A DNA stretch of 64,000 bases from JACKNG01 sp050184115 (GCA_050184115.1 JBFXAQ010000001.1:558001-622000); one strand, 5' to 3'; shown: positions 8,767 through 18,092, counted from the stretch's first letter. The notes: generated from the sequence alone by a model not told the origin. Translations and numbers: made by a program.

Positions 8767-9261
8767 ATGGCCCGATCAGCTCGCACCGTGCCCCGGCGCG
8801 GCCCCGATTTCTATGCCGGTGACGATTACGTCATCGACGAGTCCTATGGTTTCCTCGTGCGCCGGCTGCACGCCTCGCTGCAGCGACACATCGAGCGGCG
8901 CATGCAACCCCACGATCTCACCGCCATGCAATGGGCGCCGTTGCTGCTGCTGGCCGAGGGCAAGGCCGACACCGGTGCCGAACTCGCGCGCTGGATGACC
9001 ATCGACACCGGCGCGATGACGCGCATGCTCGATCGTCTCGAAGCCAAGGGGCTGCTGGAGCGCCGTCGCTGCGAGGCCGATCGCCGCGTGGTGCGGCTGC
9101 GGCTGACCGCCGAGGGCGAGGCGGCGGTGGCGCGCGTGCCGACCATCCTCGCCGAGGTGCTCAACCTGCACCTGGCCGGCTTCGACGCTGCGGAGCTGAG
9201 CAGCCTGATGGGCTACCTGCGTCGCATGATCGACAACGGCACGCGGGACGAGCCGACATGA
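8767..9261 (+). CDS. MarR-family repressor of the efflux operon
   Basis: 164 residues. A MarR winged-helix domain covers about 25-140, with the helix-turn-helix around TGAELARWMTIDTGAMTRML and the wing ERRRCEADRRVVRLRLTAEG. The family binds short palindromes as dimers and releases DNA on binding phenolic or lipophilic ligands. The palindrome at 8738-8755 is the obvious site. No ribosome-binding site is visible before the ATG, and the likely transcript start falls almost on the start codon, so a leaderless mRNA is possible. The stop overlaps the outer-membrane factor start (ATGA). The gene order regulator, outer-membrane factor, adaptor and pump is like emrRAB plus a tolC-like gene. Confidence 0.9.
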   Translation: MARSARTVPRRGPDFYAGDDYVIDESYGFLVRRLHASLQRHIERRMQPHDLTAMQWAPLLLLAEGKADTGAELARWMTIDTGAMTRMLDRLEAKGLLERRRCEADRRVVRLRLTAEGEAAVARVPTILAEVLNLHLAGFDAAELSSLMGYLRRMIDNGTRDEPT

Positions 9262-10691
9262 ACGCGCGATGTCGAACGAATCGCTGGTTGGTGGTCACGC
9301 TCGCCGTGCTCGTGCTGTCGGGTTGTATCTCCAGTGCCGGTATCGCGCCGACCGCGCAACGCCTCGACCAGAGTCCGATCGTCGACACCGACGACGGCTT
9401 CGCAGCGTGGCCCGAGGACCGCTGGTGGGAGGCGTTCGGCCAGCCGGCGCTGAACGACCTCGTCACCCACGCGCTGGCCGCCCACCCGGATGTGACGCGG
9501 GTGCAGGCGCGCCTGGCCGAAGCCCGCGCGGCCATCGACTACGTCCACGCCAACCTGCTGCCGGCGGTCGACCTCGACCTCGAGAGCACCGGCCAGCGCT
9601 ACAGCGAGAACGGGCCGTACCCGGCGTCGCTGGCCGGCCATCACGACATCGACTCGCGCTTCGCGCTGGACGCCGTCTACCAGCTCGACTTCTTCGGGCG
9701 CAACCGTGCCGCGGTCGCCGCCGCGACCTCGCAGGCCCGCGCCGCGGCGGCGGCCGGGCAGGCGGTGCGGGTCGCGGTGGCTTCGGAAGTGGCGCGCTTC
9801 TACTTCGAGCTGGCCCGCCTGGTGGCCGATCGCGAGGTGCTGCTGGCGACCCGTGCCCAGCGCGACCGCATCGTCGAGCTGGTGCGCGCGCGGGTCCGGC
9901 TCGGCCTCGATTCGAACGTAGAACTGGCCCAGGCCGAAGGTGCCATACCGCGCATCCAGGGCGAGATCGAGCGGGTCGAGGAGAACCTGTCGCTGCTGCG
10001 CAGCCAGCTCGCGCGCCTCGCCGTGGTCGACCCCGCGACGACCGCCGCGCTGACGCCCGACATCGCGGTCCGCGCGGCGCCGGTCCTGCCGGCCACCATT
10101 CCCTCGGGCCTGCTCGCCCGCCGTGCCGACCTCACCGCGGCGCGCTGGCGCATCGAGGCCGCGCTGGCCGGCACCGAGTCGATCAAGGCCGAGTTCTACC
10201 CGTCGGTCGATCTCGCCGCCTTTGCCGGCCTGAGTTCGATCGGCCTGTCGTCGCTGTTCGAGAGCGGCGCCGCGATCTACGGCCTCGCGCCACGCCTGCA
10301 CCTGCCGTTGTTCGACGGCGACCGCCTGCGCGCCAAGCTCGGCTTCGCCAGCGCCGAGGTCGACGTCGCCGTCGCCGACTACAACGCGCAGCTGCTGCGC
10401 GCGCTGCAGGACGTCGTCCATGCGCTGACCTCGCTGCGCGCGCTCGAACGCCGGCAGGCCGCGCAGGCGGCGGCCCAGGCCGCTGCCGAACACGCCTACG
10501 CGCTCGCGCTGGAACGCTACCAGGCCGGACTGACCGGCTACCTGACGGTGCTCGCGACCGAGAGCGAAGTCCTGACCGAGCAGCGCGCCGGCGCCGATCT
10601 CAGGGCGCGCGCGCTGCTGCTCGACGTCGCCCTCAACCGCGCGCTGGGCGGCGGCTTCGTCGAATCCGATCCCGCCCTCGCCGCACACTGA
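9258..10691 (+). CDS. NodT-family outer-membrane efflux lipoprotein
   Basis: 477 residues. The N-terminus has a lipoprotein signal with lipobox LSGC (Cys23), so the protein should be acylated and anchored in the outer membrane. The body shows the two alpha-helical repeats of TolC/OprM-type channels, with the W-W-E-A-F-G-Q-P-A-L-N-D-L segment near residue 60 that is typical of NodT members. It would form the exit duct for the adaptor and pump encoded next. The start is chosen from the lipoprotein signal and the ATGA overlap with marR. Upstream in-frame codons overlap the marR coding region and are not needed. Confidence 0.9.
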   Translation: MNARCRTNRWLVVTLAVLVLSGCISSAGIAPTAQRLDQSPIVDTDDGFAAWPEDRWWEAFGQPALNDLVTHALAAHPDVTRVQARLAEARAAIDYVHANLLPAVDLDLESTGQRYSENGPYPASLAGHHDIDSRFALDAVYQLDFFGRNRAAVAAATSQARAAAAAGQAVRVAVASEVARFYFELARLVADREVLLATRAQRDRIVELVRARVRLGLDSNVELAQAEGAIPRIQGEIERVEENLSLLRSQLARLAVVDPATTAALTPDIAVRAAPVLPATIPSGLLARRADLTAARWRIEAALAGTESIKAEFYPSVDLAAFAGLSSIGLSSLFESGAAIYGLAPRLHLPLFDGDRLRAKLGFASAEVDVAVADYNAQLLRALQDVVHALTSLRALERRQAAQAAAQAAAEHAYALALERYQAGLTGYLTVLATESEVLTEQRAGADLRARALLLDVALNRALGGGFVESDPALAAH

Positions 10692-10706
10692 CCCGGGAAT
10701 CCCGTC

Positions 10707-11939
10707 ATGCCCCCCACCGAGACCGCCCCCACGCCGATCGCGCGCCGTCGCCGTCGCCCGCTGCTGTTGCTCATCGCCCTGCTCGTGCTCGCCACCGCCG
10801 CCGCGGCCGGCAACTGGTACTGGCAGGTCGGCCGCTTCCACGAGTTCACCGACGATGCCTACGTCGCCGCCCACGTCGTCGCCGTCACCCCGCAGGTGGC
10901 GGGTACGGTGGTGGCGGTGAACGTCCGTGACACCGACCGCGTGGCGCGCGGCGACCTGCTGGTCGAACTCGATCCGGCCGACACCCGCGTGGCACTGGAC
11001 GGTGCCGAAGCCGAACTGGCACGGGCGCTGCGCCAGGTGCGTACCGTGTACGCCGCCAACGACACCCTCGCCGCCGAAGTCGCGGTGCGCCGGGCGGAGC
11101 ACCAGCGCGCCGTGACCGAGGTCGACAAGGCCGAGGACGACTTCGCTACGCGCGCGGCGCTGGTCGGCAGCGGCGCGGTCGGCAAGGAGGAGCTGAAGCA
11201 TGCCGAGGCGGCACTGGCCGCGGCGCGCGCCGCGCTGGCCACCACGACCGCGGCCATCGGTGCGGCGGCGGAGCGCCTCGCCGCCAACCGCGCGCTGACC
11301 GACGGTGTCGACGTCGCCCACCATCCCGACGTGCTGCGCGCCGCGGCCACGGTGCGCGAGGCCTACCTGGCCTGGGCACGCACGCGCATCCTCGCCCCCA
11401 TCGACGGCGACGTCGCCAAGCGCGCGGTGCAGGTCGGTCAGCGCGTGCAGCCGGGTAGCAACCTGCTCGCGGTGGTGCCGCTCGATCGCGTCTGGGTGGA
11501 TGCCAACTTCAAGGAGGTGCAACTCGCCGACATGCGCGTCGGCCAGCCGGTCGAACTGACGGCCGACGTCTACGGCGACGACGTCGTCTACCACGGCACC
11601 GTGGCCGGTTTCGGCGCCGGCACGGGCGCGGCCTTCGCCCTGCTGCCGGCGCAGAACGCCAGCGGCAACTGGATCAAGATCGTCCAGCGCGTACCCGTGC
11701 GCATCGAACTCGAGCGCGACGAGCTGGCCGCCCACCCGCTGCGTGTCGGGCTCTCGATGCAGGTCGAGGTCGACGTCCACGACACCTCCGGCGCCGGGCT
11801 CGAGGCCGCGCCGCGCAGCAACGAGGCGCAGCGTACCGACGTCTTCGACGATCTCGCCGAGGCCGCCGACCAGCGCATCGACGCGATCGTCGCCGCCAAC
11901 CTCGGCGCCGCCGGCGACGGCGTCGCCGCGGCACGGTGA
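10707..11939 (+). CDS. EmrA/HlyD-family membrane fusion protein
   Basis: 410 residues. One N-terminal membrane segment (about 14-33, LLLLIALLVLATAAAAGNWY) is followed by a lipoyl/barrel-sandwich half (YVAAHVVAVTPQVAGTVVAV), a coiled-coil hairpin rich in Ala and Glu (about 95-210), the second lipoyl half (RILAPIDGDVAKRAVQVGQRVQPG) and a beta-barrel domain. This is the EmrA-type periplasmic adaptor that links an MFS pump to an outer-membrane channel. It lies 15 bases after the channel gene and 40 before the pump gene. The C-terminal tail after residue 370 is variable. Confidence 0.92.
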   Translation: MPPTETAPTPIARRRRRPLLLLIALLVLATAAAAGNWYWQVGRFHEFTDDAYVAAHVVAVTPQVAGTVVAVNVRDTDRVARGDLLVELDPADTRVALDGAEAELARALRQVRTVYAANDTLAAEVAVRRAEHQRAVTEVDKAEDDFATRAALVGSGAVGKEELKHAEAALAAARAALATTTAAIGAAAERLAANRALTDGVDVAHHPDVLRAAATVREAYLAWARTRILAPIDGDVAKRAVQVGQRVQPGSNLLAVVPLDRVWVDANFKEVQLADMRVGQPVELTADVYGDDVVYHGTVAGFGAGTGAAFALLPAQNASGNWIKIVQRVPVRIELERDELAAHPLRVGLSMQVEVDVHDTSGAGLEAAPRSNEAQRTDVFDDLAEAADQRIDAIVAANLGAAGDGVAAAR

Positions 11940-11979
11940 CACGCACGGTGACAACGGCCCGGCGCGGTTGGAGGCGTCG

Positions 11980-13512
11980 ATGAGCACGCCGGTCGCGAGC
12001 CCGCCGCCACCCCTGCACGGCCTGCGCCTGCTGCTCGGCAGCGTGGCGCTGTCGACGGCGACGTTCATGAACGTCCTCGACACCTCGATCGCCAATGTCT
12101 CCATCCCCGCCATCGCCGGCGATCTCGGCGTCTCGCCCAACCAGGGCACCTGGGTCATCACGTCCTTCGCGGTGGCCAACGGCATTGCCCTGCCACTGAC
12201 CGGCTGGCTCGCCCAGCGTTTCGGGCCGGTGCGCCTGTTCACCGTCAGCGTGCTGCTGTTCACCGTCGCCTCGTGGCTGTGCGGGCTGGCCGGCAGCATC
12301 CAGCAGCTCATCGCGCTGCGCGTGCTGCAGGGCGCGGTCGCCGGGCCCATGATCCCGCTGTCGCAATCGCTGCTGCTCGGCAGCTTCGAGAAGCAGCACT
12401 CGGGCACCGCGCTCGCGATCTGGTCGATCACCTCGCTGGTGGCGCCGGTGGTGGGGCCGGTGCTGGGCGGCTGGATCACCGACAACATCAACTGGGAATG
12501 GATCTTCTACATCAACGTGCCGGTGGGGTTGCTCGCCGCGACCGTGACCTGGAGTGTCTACCGTGAGCGCGAGGCCCCGACCCACAAGCGCCCGGTCGAC
12601 GCCGTCGGCCTCGCCTTGCTGGTGATTTGGATCGGTGCCTTCCAGATCATGCTCGACAAGGGCAAGGAGCTGGACTGGTTCGAGTCGGGCGAGATCGTGA
12701 CGCTCGCCATCGTCGCCGCGGTCGGCTTCGTCGTCTTCCTGGTGTGGGAGCTGACCGAGGAGCACCCGGTGGTCGATCTCTCGCTGTTCCGGCTGCGCAA
12801 TTTCTGGACCGGCACGCTGACCATCGCGCTCGGCTACAGCGCCTTCTTCGGCAACATCGTGCTGTTGCCGCTGTGGCTGCAGCAGCACATGGGTTACACC
12901 CCGACCCTGGCCGGGCTGGCCATGGCGCCGGTCGGCGTGCTCGCCATCCTGCTCTCGCCCATCGTCGGCAAGAACGTCGCGCGGGTCGATGCGCGCATCT
13001 TCGCCAACATCGGCTTCATCCTCTTCGCGGTGGTGCTGTGGATGCGTGCGCAGTTCAACACCCAGGCCGATTTCGTCACCATCCTGTGGCCGACCGTCCT
13101 GCAGGGCGGCGCCATCGCCTTCTTCTTCATCCCGCTGTTCAACCTCGCCCTGTCCGGGGTGCCGGTGGAGAAGACCGCCTCGGCGACCGGCCTGATGAAC
13201 TTCCTGCGCATCACCGCCGGCGCCTTCGGCGCCTCGGTGGTGACGACCGCGTGGGAGGACCGCGCGGCGCTGCACCACGCCCAGCTGGTCGAGCACGTCG
13301 ACCTCACCAACGGCGCGCTGCTCGCCACCGGCCACGCGCTCGATGCCCAGGCCTGGACGCGGCCGGAGATCCTGCTCCAGGTCAACCGCGTGATCGATCG
13401 CGAGGCCTTCATGCTCGCCGCCAACGACGTCTTCACGGCCAGCGCCGTGCTGTTCGTGCTGCTCGCCATGATCATCTGGTGGGCGCGGCCGGAGCGCGCC
13501 GTCGCCCATTGA
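11980..13512 (+). CDS. DHA2-family (EmrB-like) multidrug MFS transporter
   Basis: 510 residues with about 14 membrane segments. Motif C-like and DHA2 signatures are visible: MNVLDTSIANVSIPAIAGDLG in the first helix region, WVITSFAVANGIALPLTGWL, and GPVLGGWITDNINWEWIFYINVP after helix five. It is the proton-driven inner-membrane pump of the tripartite system. The ATG at 11980 has GGAGG five bases upstream. An upstream in-frame extension would overlap the adaptor gene and lacks a membrane-protein character. Substrates are not predictable; lipophilic drugs or aromatic compounds are usual. It is the last gene of the operon and meets the APC permease gene head-on. Confidence 0.93.
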   Translation: MSTPVASPPPPLHGLRLLLGSVALSTATFMNVLDTSIANVSIPAIAGDLGVSPNQGTWVITSFAVANGIALPLTGWLAQRFGPVRLFTVSVLLFTVASWLCGLAGSIQQLIALRVLQGAVAGPMIPLSQSLLLGSFEKQHSGTALAIWSITSLVAPVVGPVLGGWITDNINWEWIFYINVPVGLLAATVTWSVYREREAPTHKRPVDAVGLALLVIWIGAFQIMLDKGKELDWFESGEIVTLAIVAAVGFVVFLVWELTEEHPVVDLSLFRLRNFWTGTLTIALGYSAFFGNIVLLPLWLQQHMGYTPTLAGLAMAPVGVLAILLSPIVGKNVARVDARIFANIGFILFAVVLWMRAQFNTQADFVTILWPTVLQGGAIAFFFIPLFNLALSGVPVEKTASATGLMNFLRITAGAFGASVVTTAWEDRAALHHAQLVEHVDLTNGALLATGHALDAQAWTRPEILLQVNRVIDREAFMLAANDVFTASAVLFVLLAMIIWWARPERAVAH

Positions 13513-13524
13513 ACCGCGCGCGCT

Positions 13525-14745
13525 TCAGCCGACCAGGCGCTCGGCGGCGAGCAGCACGAGGGACAGCACGAGTCCGAGCCAGGGCAGCGCCGGTCCGCCG
13601 GTGATCCGCCCGCTGGCCCGGCGCTCAGCGCGCTGGAGCGCGATGAGGGCGGCATTGGCGACCGCGAAGACGGCCAGGGTGACGGCGCTGGTCAAGGCGG
13701 CCAGGCGCACCAGGTCGAAGGCCAGCGCAGCGCCGAGCACGCCGGCGCCGACCAGCAGCGTGGCCGCGGCCGGCGTCCGCGTGGCGGTCTCGACGCGGGC
13801 GAGCAGGCGTGGCAGGTGACCGGCGCGGGCGAGGCCGTAGAGCACGCGCGCCGACTTGATGACCTGCACCAGCGCGCCGTTCATAACTGCCACCACGCTG
13901 ACCGCCGCGATGAGGCGCGGGTCGAGGCCACCGGCCGCGACCAGTACCGCCAGCGGCGCTTCGTGGCCGGCGATGGCGGCGAGCGGCACGGTGCTGACCG
14001 CGACCAGGGCAACGGCGACGTAGAGCACGGTGGCGACGGCGAGCGCGGTGACGATGGCGCGCGGCAGGCTGCGCTCGGCGTCGTGCACTTCCTCGGCGAG
14101 GTTGATCATGTCCTCGAAGCCGAGGAAGGCGTAGAAGGCGAGGAAGGCGCCGGCGGCAATGCCGGCGGCGGCGTCGAGCTCCGTCGGCGGGGTCAGCGCG
14201 AGGAGCGCGGCCTGCGGGTCGATGCTGCCGCCACCGACGGCGAGAACCAGCAGGAGCCCGCCGATCTCGACCACCGTCATCGCGCTCGCCACCCACACCG
14301 AGGCCTCGATGCCGCTCACCGCCAGCGCCACCAGCAGCGCGACCATGGCGGTGATGGCGTAAGCCGCCGGCACCGGCGCGAACAGCGCGAGGTAGGCGGC
14401 GAAGCCGTGCGCGATGGTGGCCGAGGACACCACGCCGCAGAAGACGATGGCGAGCCCCACCGCGAGCGTCAGCGCCGGGCGGGCGAAAGCGGCCTCGACG
14501 TACAGCGCCTCACCGCCGCACAGCGGCAGCCGACGCACGAGCTCGGCGTAACTGAGCGCGGTGACGGCGGCGATGATCGCGGCGAGCACGAAGGCCAGCG
14601 GCGTCCACGGCCCGGCCTCGGCGACGACCGCGCCGATGAGGACATAGATGCCGGCGCCGAGGATGGTGCCGAGACCATAGAACGTGACGAGCACGGCGGA
14701 GACGCTGCGCTTGAGCGTCGGTGTCGGGCGAAGCTCAGCGCGCAT
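13525..14745 (-). CDS. APC-superfamily amino acid/polyamine permease
   Basis: 406 residues and about 12 membrane segments. The first helix carries the APC substrate loop GLGTILGAGIYVLIGAVV (about 23-40). The segment AFYAFLGFEDMINLAEEV matches the conserved helix-6 region of amino acid permeases. It takes up or exchanges an unidentified amino acid or amine. It is slightly shorter at the C-terminus than many members (about 430-480). It lies downstream of the Usp-like gene with a 165-base gap that shows no clear promoter or terminator. Confidence 0.88.
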   Translation of the reverse strand: MRAELRPTPTLKRSVSAVLVTFYGLGTILGAGIYVLIGAVVAEAGPWTPLAFVLAAIIAAVTALSYAELVRRLPLCGGEALYVEAAFARPALTLAVGLAIVFCGVVSSATIAHGFAAYLALFAPVPAAYAITAMVALLVALAVSGIEASVWVASAMTVVEIGGLLLVLAVGGGSIDPQAALLALTPPTELDAAAGIAAGAFLAFYAFLGFEDMINLAEEVHDAERSLPRAIVTALAVATVLYVAVALVAVSTVPLAAIAGHEAPLAVLVAAGGLDPRLIAAVSVVAVMNGALVQVIKSARVLYGLARAGHLPRLLARVETATRTPAAATLLVGAGVLGAALAFDLVRLAALTSAVTLAVFAVANAALIALQRAERRASGRITGGPALPWLGLVLSLVLLAAERLVG

Positions 14746-14910
14746 GTTTCATACGCCTCCCGCCGCGGCCACCGAGCTGGTTGCCGTTCCGCGCCGAACC
14801 CGCGACCGACTCTTCGGCAGCCTGTCGCGCATGCTGTCCTCGCCAGTACCTCTGCGTGGCCCGCTTGCGCGGCGCCTCGGCGGCGAGGTATGCGAAATGC
14901 GGGCTGGCGC

Positions 14911-15594
14911 TCAGCGCAGGATCAGCAGTGGCGCGCGGCGCGCCGCGCAGATATCGGCGGCGCGCTCACCGAGATTCTCGAGGAGCGGCGCCGCGACCAC
15001 CGTGAGGCGCGGATCCTCGCGCGCGACCAGCAGCCGGACGCGCTCCGCCAGAAGGTCGGGCGCGGCGGTCACATCGAGATGGTGCGGTTCCAACGGCGCG
15101 CCCTCGCTGGCCGCCGCGGCGCGGGCGAGTTCCAGCGCATGCGCGGCGGCGGGCGACGCATCGAGCAGGACGAGGATGGGCGCCGTGGCCGGCTTGCCGT
15201 CGCCACTTGCGGGCGGTAGCAGCACCGCCTCGTCGAGTTCGGCCAGCACCCGGCCGAGCGCCGCGCGCGGCTTCTCGCGCACCACCTCGAAGCGCCACTT
15301 GAGGCCGCAGGCCTCGGCCGTGCGCGCGAGTTCGCGCTGGGCCAGCGCCGCCTCGCGGCGGAACCAGGCCTCCAGCGCAGTGGAATCGATCGGCCGGCGC
15401 ACGCTGGTCAGCGCGCAGAACTCGACGGTGAAGGGCAGGGCGACGGCCTTGAGCAGTTCGCTGTCCTCGATGAACAGTACGCGCAGCTCGTCGCCGGGCG
15501 TGCCGCCGAGCTGGCGCAGCAGGGCGGCGGCGACGGCCGGCAGCGTGCTGCTCGACAGCGCGAGGGCGATGCGGCGCGGTGCGCGCGCGCTCAC
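14911..15594 (-). CDS. Usp-like protein of unknown function, coupled to the Lon-like protease
   Basis: 227 residues. It starts with GTG at 15594, overlapping the TGA of the protease gene (GTGA). Two halves resemble degenerate universal-stress-protein alpha/beta units: an N-terminal strand RIALALSSSTLPAVAAALL, a central strand ILVLLDASPAAAHALELARAAA, and a C-terminal RRAPLLILR like the end of a Usp domain. The ATP-binding G-x2-G-x9-G(S/T) motif is not evident, so nucleotide binding is doubtful. Translational coupling suggests a function linked to the protease, for example as an adaptor, but this is inference only. Confidence 0.65.
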   Translation of the reverse strand: MSARAPRRIALALSSSTLPAVAAALLRQLGGTPGDELRVLFIEDSELLKAVALPFTVEFCALTSVRRPIDSTALEAWFRREAALAQRELARTAEACGLKWRFEVVREKPRAALGRVLAELDEAVLLPPASGDGKPATAPILVLLDASPAAAHALELARAAAASEGAPLEPHHLDVTAAPDLLAERVRLLVAREDPRLTVVAAPLLENLGERAADICAARRAPLLILR

Positions 15595-18014
15595 GAGGAC
15601 TCAGCCTCGGCGCCACGCGCGAACTTCCGGCGCATCTCGGCGAAGCGTGCGAAGCGCGCGACGACGCGGCCATGGATGGAGTCGGGCGGGAAGTTGCCGT
15701 CGGCGTCGGCGACGCCGACGTCGTGCCCGGTGAGGATGGCCAGGCCCTGGTCGACGGTCTCGACGGCGTGGATGTGGAAGCGACTGGCGGCGACGGCCTC
15801 GATCACCCGCGGGCGCAGCATCAGGTGCTTGACATTGGCGGCGGGGATCAGCACGCCCTGTTCGCCGCTCAGGCCGCGCGCTGCGCAGAGGTCGAAGAAG
15901 CCTTCGATCTTGTGGTTGACGCCACCGATGGCCTGGATCTCGCCGAACTGGTTGACCGAGCCCGTCACGGCATAGCACTGCCGGATGGGCACGTCGGCCA
16001 GTGCCGAGAGCAGGGCGTAGAGCTCGGTCGAGGAGGCGCTGTCGCCGTCGATCCCGCCGTAGGACTGCTCGAAGGCGAGGGTGGCGGCGAAGGCGGCCGG
16101 CACCTCGGTGGCGAAGCGCGCGTTGATGTAACCGGCGAGGATCATCACGCCCTTGGAGTGCAGCGCGCCGCCGAGTTCGGCTTCGCGCTCGATGTCGACG
16201 ATGCCGCCGCTGCCCGGACTGACGCGGGCGGTGATGCGGCTGGCGCGACCGAAAATGCTGTCGCCGATGGCGAGCACGGCCAGGCCGTTGATCTGGCCCA
16301 CGCGCTCGCCCGCGGTGGCGACCAGGATGGTGTCGCGCAGGATCTCCTCGTGGATGCGTTCGCGCAGGCGACCGCTGCGGTAGGCGCGACGCTCGATGGC
16401 CTGCTCGACGTCGACGCGCTCGATGGTGTCGGCGTGACGTTCGTGGCACCAGTGGCCGGCTTCGCGCACGAGGTCGGCCGAACGGCGGATCTCGGTCGAC
16501 AGCCGCGCGCTGTCCTCGACCTGGCGCGAGGCTTCCTCGATGACCCGCGCCACCGCCTCGCGCGCCAGCGGCGGCAGGCCGTCGGCGCGCGCGATGCGGG
16601 CGATGACGCGGGCGAACTCGAGCGCCGACTCGGCCGAGCGCTCGGTGCGGTCGTCGAACTCGGCCATGACCTTGAAGAAGTCGTCGAACTCGGGATCGAG
16701 TTCGGACAGGAGGTAGTACAAGCGCGGATTGCCGACCAGCACGACCTTGACGTCGAGCGGGATCGGCACCGGTTCCAGCGACACCGTCGGTGCCAGGCCG
16801 TAGAGCTGGTCGAGCGGCACGATGCGCGCCTGGCGCGTCTGCAGCGCTTCCTTGAGCGCGCTCCAGGCGAAGGGCTCTGCCAGCACGTGCTCGGCCTTGA
16901 GCACCAGGTAACCGCCGTTGGCCTGCTGCAGGGCGCCGGCGCGGACCAGGCTGAAATCGGTCATCAGGGCGCCGAAGCGCGCACGCTGCTCGATCTTGCC
17001 GAGGAGGCGGGTGTAGGTCGGGCGTTCCTCCACCACCACCGGTGCGCCGCCGTGGGGATCGCGGGTGACGAAGACGTTGACGGCGTAGCGGCGATGGGCC
17101 CGCGAGGCGCCGGGTTCGTCGCCGTCGAGGGCGAAATGGAAGGGATTCTCCTCGCTGTCGGGCGGCGCCGGGCGCAACAGTTCGTAGTGCTTGGCGAGGT
17201 CCTCGCGCAGGGCCTCGATCCAGGCCCGGGCATCGTCGACCAGGTGCCAGCGGCGCGCGAGTTCGCCGACCAGGCGCTCGATGGCGAAGGCGGCGACCTG
17301 GCGGTCGAGATCGCGGATGCGCTCGCGCGAAGCGCGCAGGCGCTCCGGCACGTCCTTCATCGATTCTTGGAACAGTTTTCCGACCGCCTCGACTGCGGCC
17401 TGGATTTCGCGCTGGCGTTCCGGCGACAGCTTGTTGAATTCCTCCGGCCCCAGCACCTCGCCGTTCTCGACCGGCGCGAAGACCATGCCGCCCGGGGTCT
17501 GCATGATGCGGATACCACGCTCGTGCGCGGCGCCCTGCACGCGCTCGAAGGCCTCGCTCTGCTGTTCCTGGAACTCGCGCTCGATGGCCTGGCGCTGGGC
17601 GCGGTATTTCTCACCGCTGAAGGCGGCGCCGACCGCGGCCTGCACGTCGTCGACGAACTGGCGCAGGTCGGCAGCCAGGCGCGGACCCGCACCGGCCGGC
17701 AACTGCAGCGCGCGCGGCTTCTCGGCGCACTCGAAGTCGTAGACGTAGCACCAGTCGGCAGGCGCGGGGCGGCTGCTCGCCGCGCGCTCGACGAAGTCGA
17801 TGACGAAACTGCGCCGGCCGGTGCCGGGCGGGCCCATGACGAAGAGGTTGTGCCCGGGCTGCTTCATGTCGAGGGCGAAGCGGATGGCCTCGACCGCGCG
17901 GGCCTGTCCGAACGGGCCGTGGCCGTCCGCCAGGCTCGCGGTGGTCTCGAACGGCAGGTCGCCGGGGGCGCAAGCGCGGTAGAGGGCGCTCGCGGAGAGG
18001 GCGGTGGTGCTCAT
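15591..18014 (-). CDS. Lon-like (LonB/YcbZ-type) ATP-dependent protease
   Basis: 807 residues. Walker A GPPGTGRRSF (about 61-70) lies in the N-terminal AAA part. A long coiled/AAA insert (about 150-500) follows, and the C-terminal Lon protease domain carries the Ser-Lys dyad. The catalytic serine is S659 (GIDGDSASSTE) and the lysine K702 (GVNHKIEG). The 43-residue spacing is the same as in E. coli Lon (S679/K722). The substrate-binding N-domain of classical Lon is absent, as in the YcbZ/archaeal-like class. The start at 18014 is chosen because upstream codons look non-coding and overlap the divergent regulatory region. An FNR-like box and a TAAGCT -10 lie upstream (18052-18092). Confidence 0.88.
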   Translation of the reverse strand: MSTTALSASALYRACAPGDLPFETTASLADGHGPFGQARAVEAIRFALDMKQPGHNLFVMGPPGTGRRSFVIDFVERAASSRPAPADWCYVYDFECAEKPRALQLPAGAGPRLAADLRQFVDDVQAAVGAAFSGEKYRAQRQAIEREFQEQQSEAFERVQGAAHERGIRIMQTPGGMVFAPVENGEVLGPEEFNKLSPERQREIQAAVEAVGKLFQESMKDVPERLRASRERIRDLDRQVAAFAIERLVGELARRWHLVDDARAWIEALREDLAKHYELLRPAPPDSEENPFHFALDGDEPGASRAHRRYAVNVFVTRDPHGGAPVVVEERPTYTRLLGKIEQRARFGALMTDFSLVRAGALQQANGGYLVLKAEHVLAEPFAWSALKEALQTRQARIVPLDQLYGLAPTVSLEPVPIPLDVKVVLVGNPRLYYLLSELDPEFDDFFKVMAEFDDRTERSAESALEFARVIARIARADGLPPLAREAVARVIEEASRQVEDSARLSTEIRRSADLVREAGHWCHERHADTIERVDVEQAIERRAYRSGRLRERIHEEILRDTILVATAGERVGQINGLAVLAIGDSIFGRASRITARVSPGSGGIVDIEREAELGGALHSKGVMILAGYINARFATEVPAAFAATLAFEQSYGGIDGDSASSTELYALLSALADVPIRQCYAVTGSVNQFGEIQAIGGVNHKIEGFFDLCAARGLSGEQGVLIPAANVKHLMLRPRVIEAVAASRFHIHAVETVDQGLAILTGHDVGVADADGNFPPDSIHGRVVARFARFAEMRRKFARGAEAESS

Positions 18015-18051
18015 GCGGAGGGGGCGTCTCTCTCGTTGACCGGCCGAGCGT

Positions 18052-18092
18052 AGCTTAGTCGAGCCCGGCTTGCGCGGTCTGATCGGTATCAA
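18052..18092 (-). promoter_or_regulatory. FNR-like box and -10 element upstream of the Lon-like protease
   Basis: CTGAT-CGGT-ATCAA (18079-18092) matches the FNR consensus TTGAT-N4-ATCAA at 9 of 10 positions. On the minus strand, TAAGCT (18057-18052) is centred 31 bases downstream of the box centre, close to the class II activator geometry. The protease ATG is 38 bases further on. The box could also serve the divergent kinase gene. Confidence 0.45.

Noticed and set aside
9213..12491. Open frame of over 1000 codons on the minus strand across the efflux operon
   Set aside because: It spans three convincing genes on the other strand and shows the repetitive acidic/basic composition of a shadow frame.
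15579..18053. Very long open frame on the + strand opposite the Lon-like protease
   Set aside because: It mirrors a gene with clear Walker A and Ser-Lys motifs. Its own translation is low-complexity, rich in Asp/Glu/Arg/His, as expected from antisense frames in GC-rich DNA.
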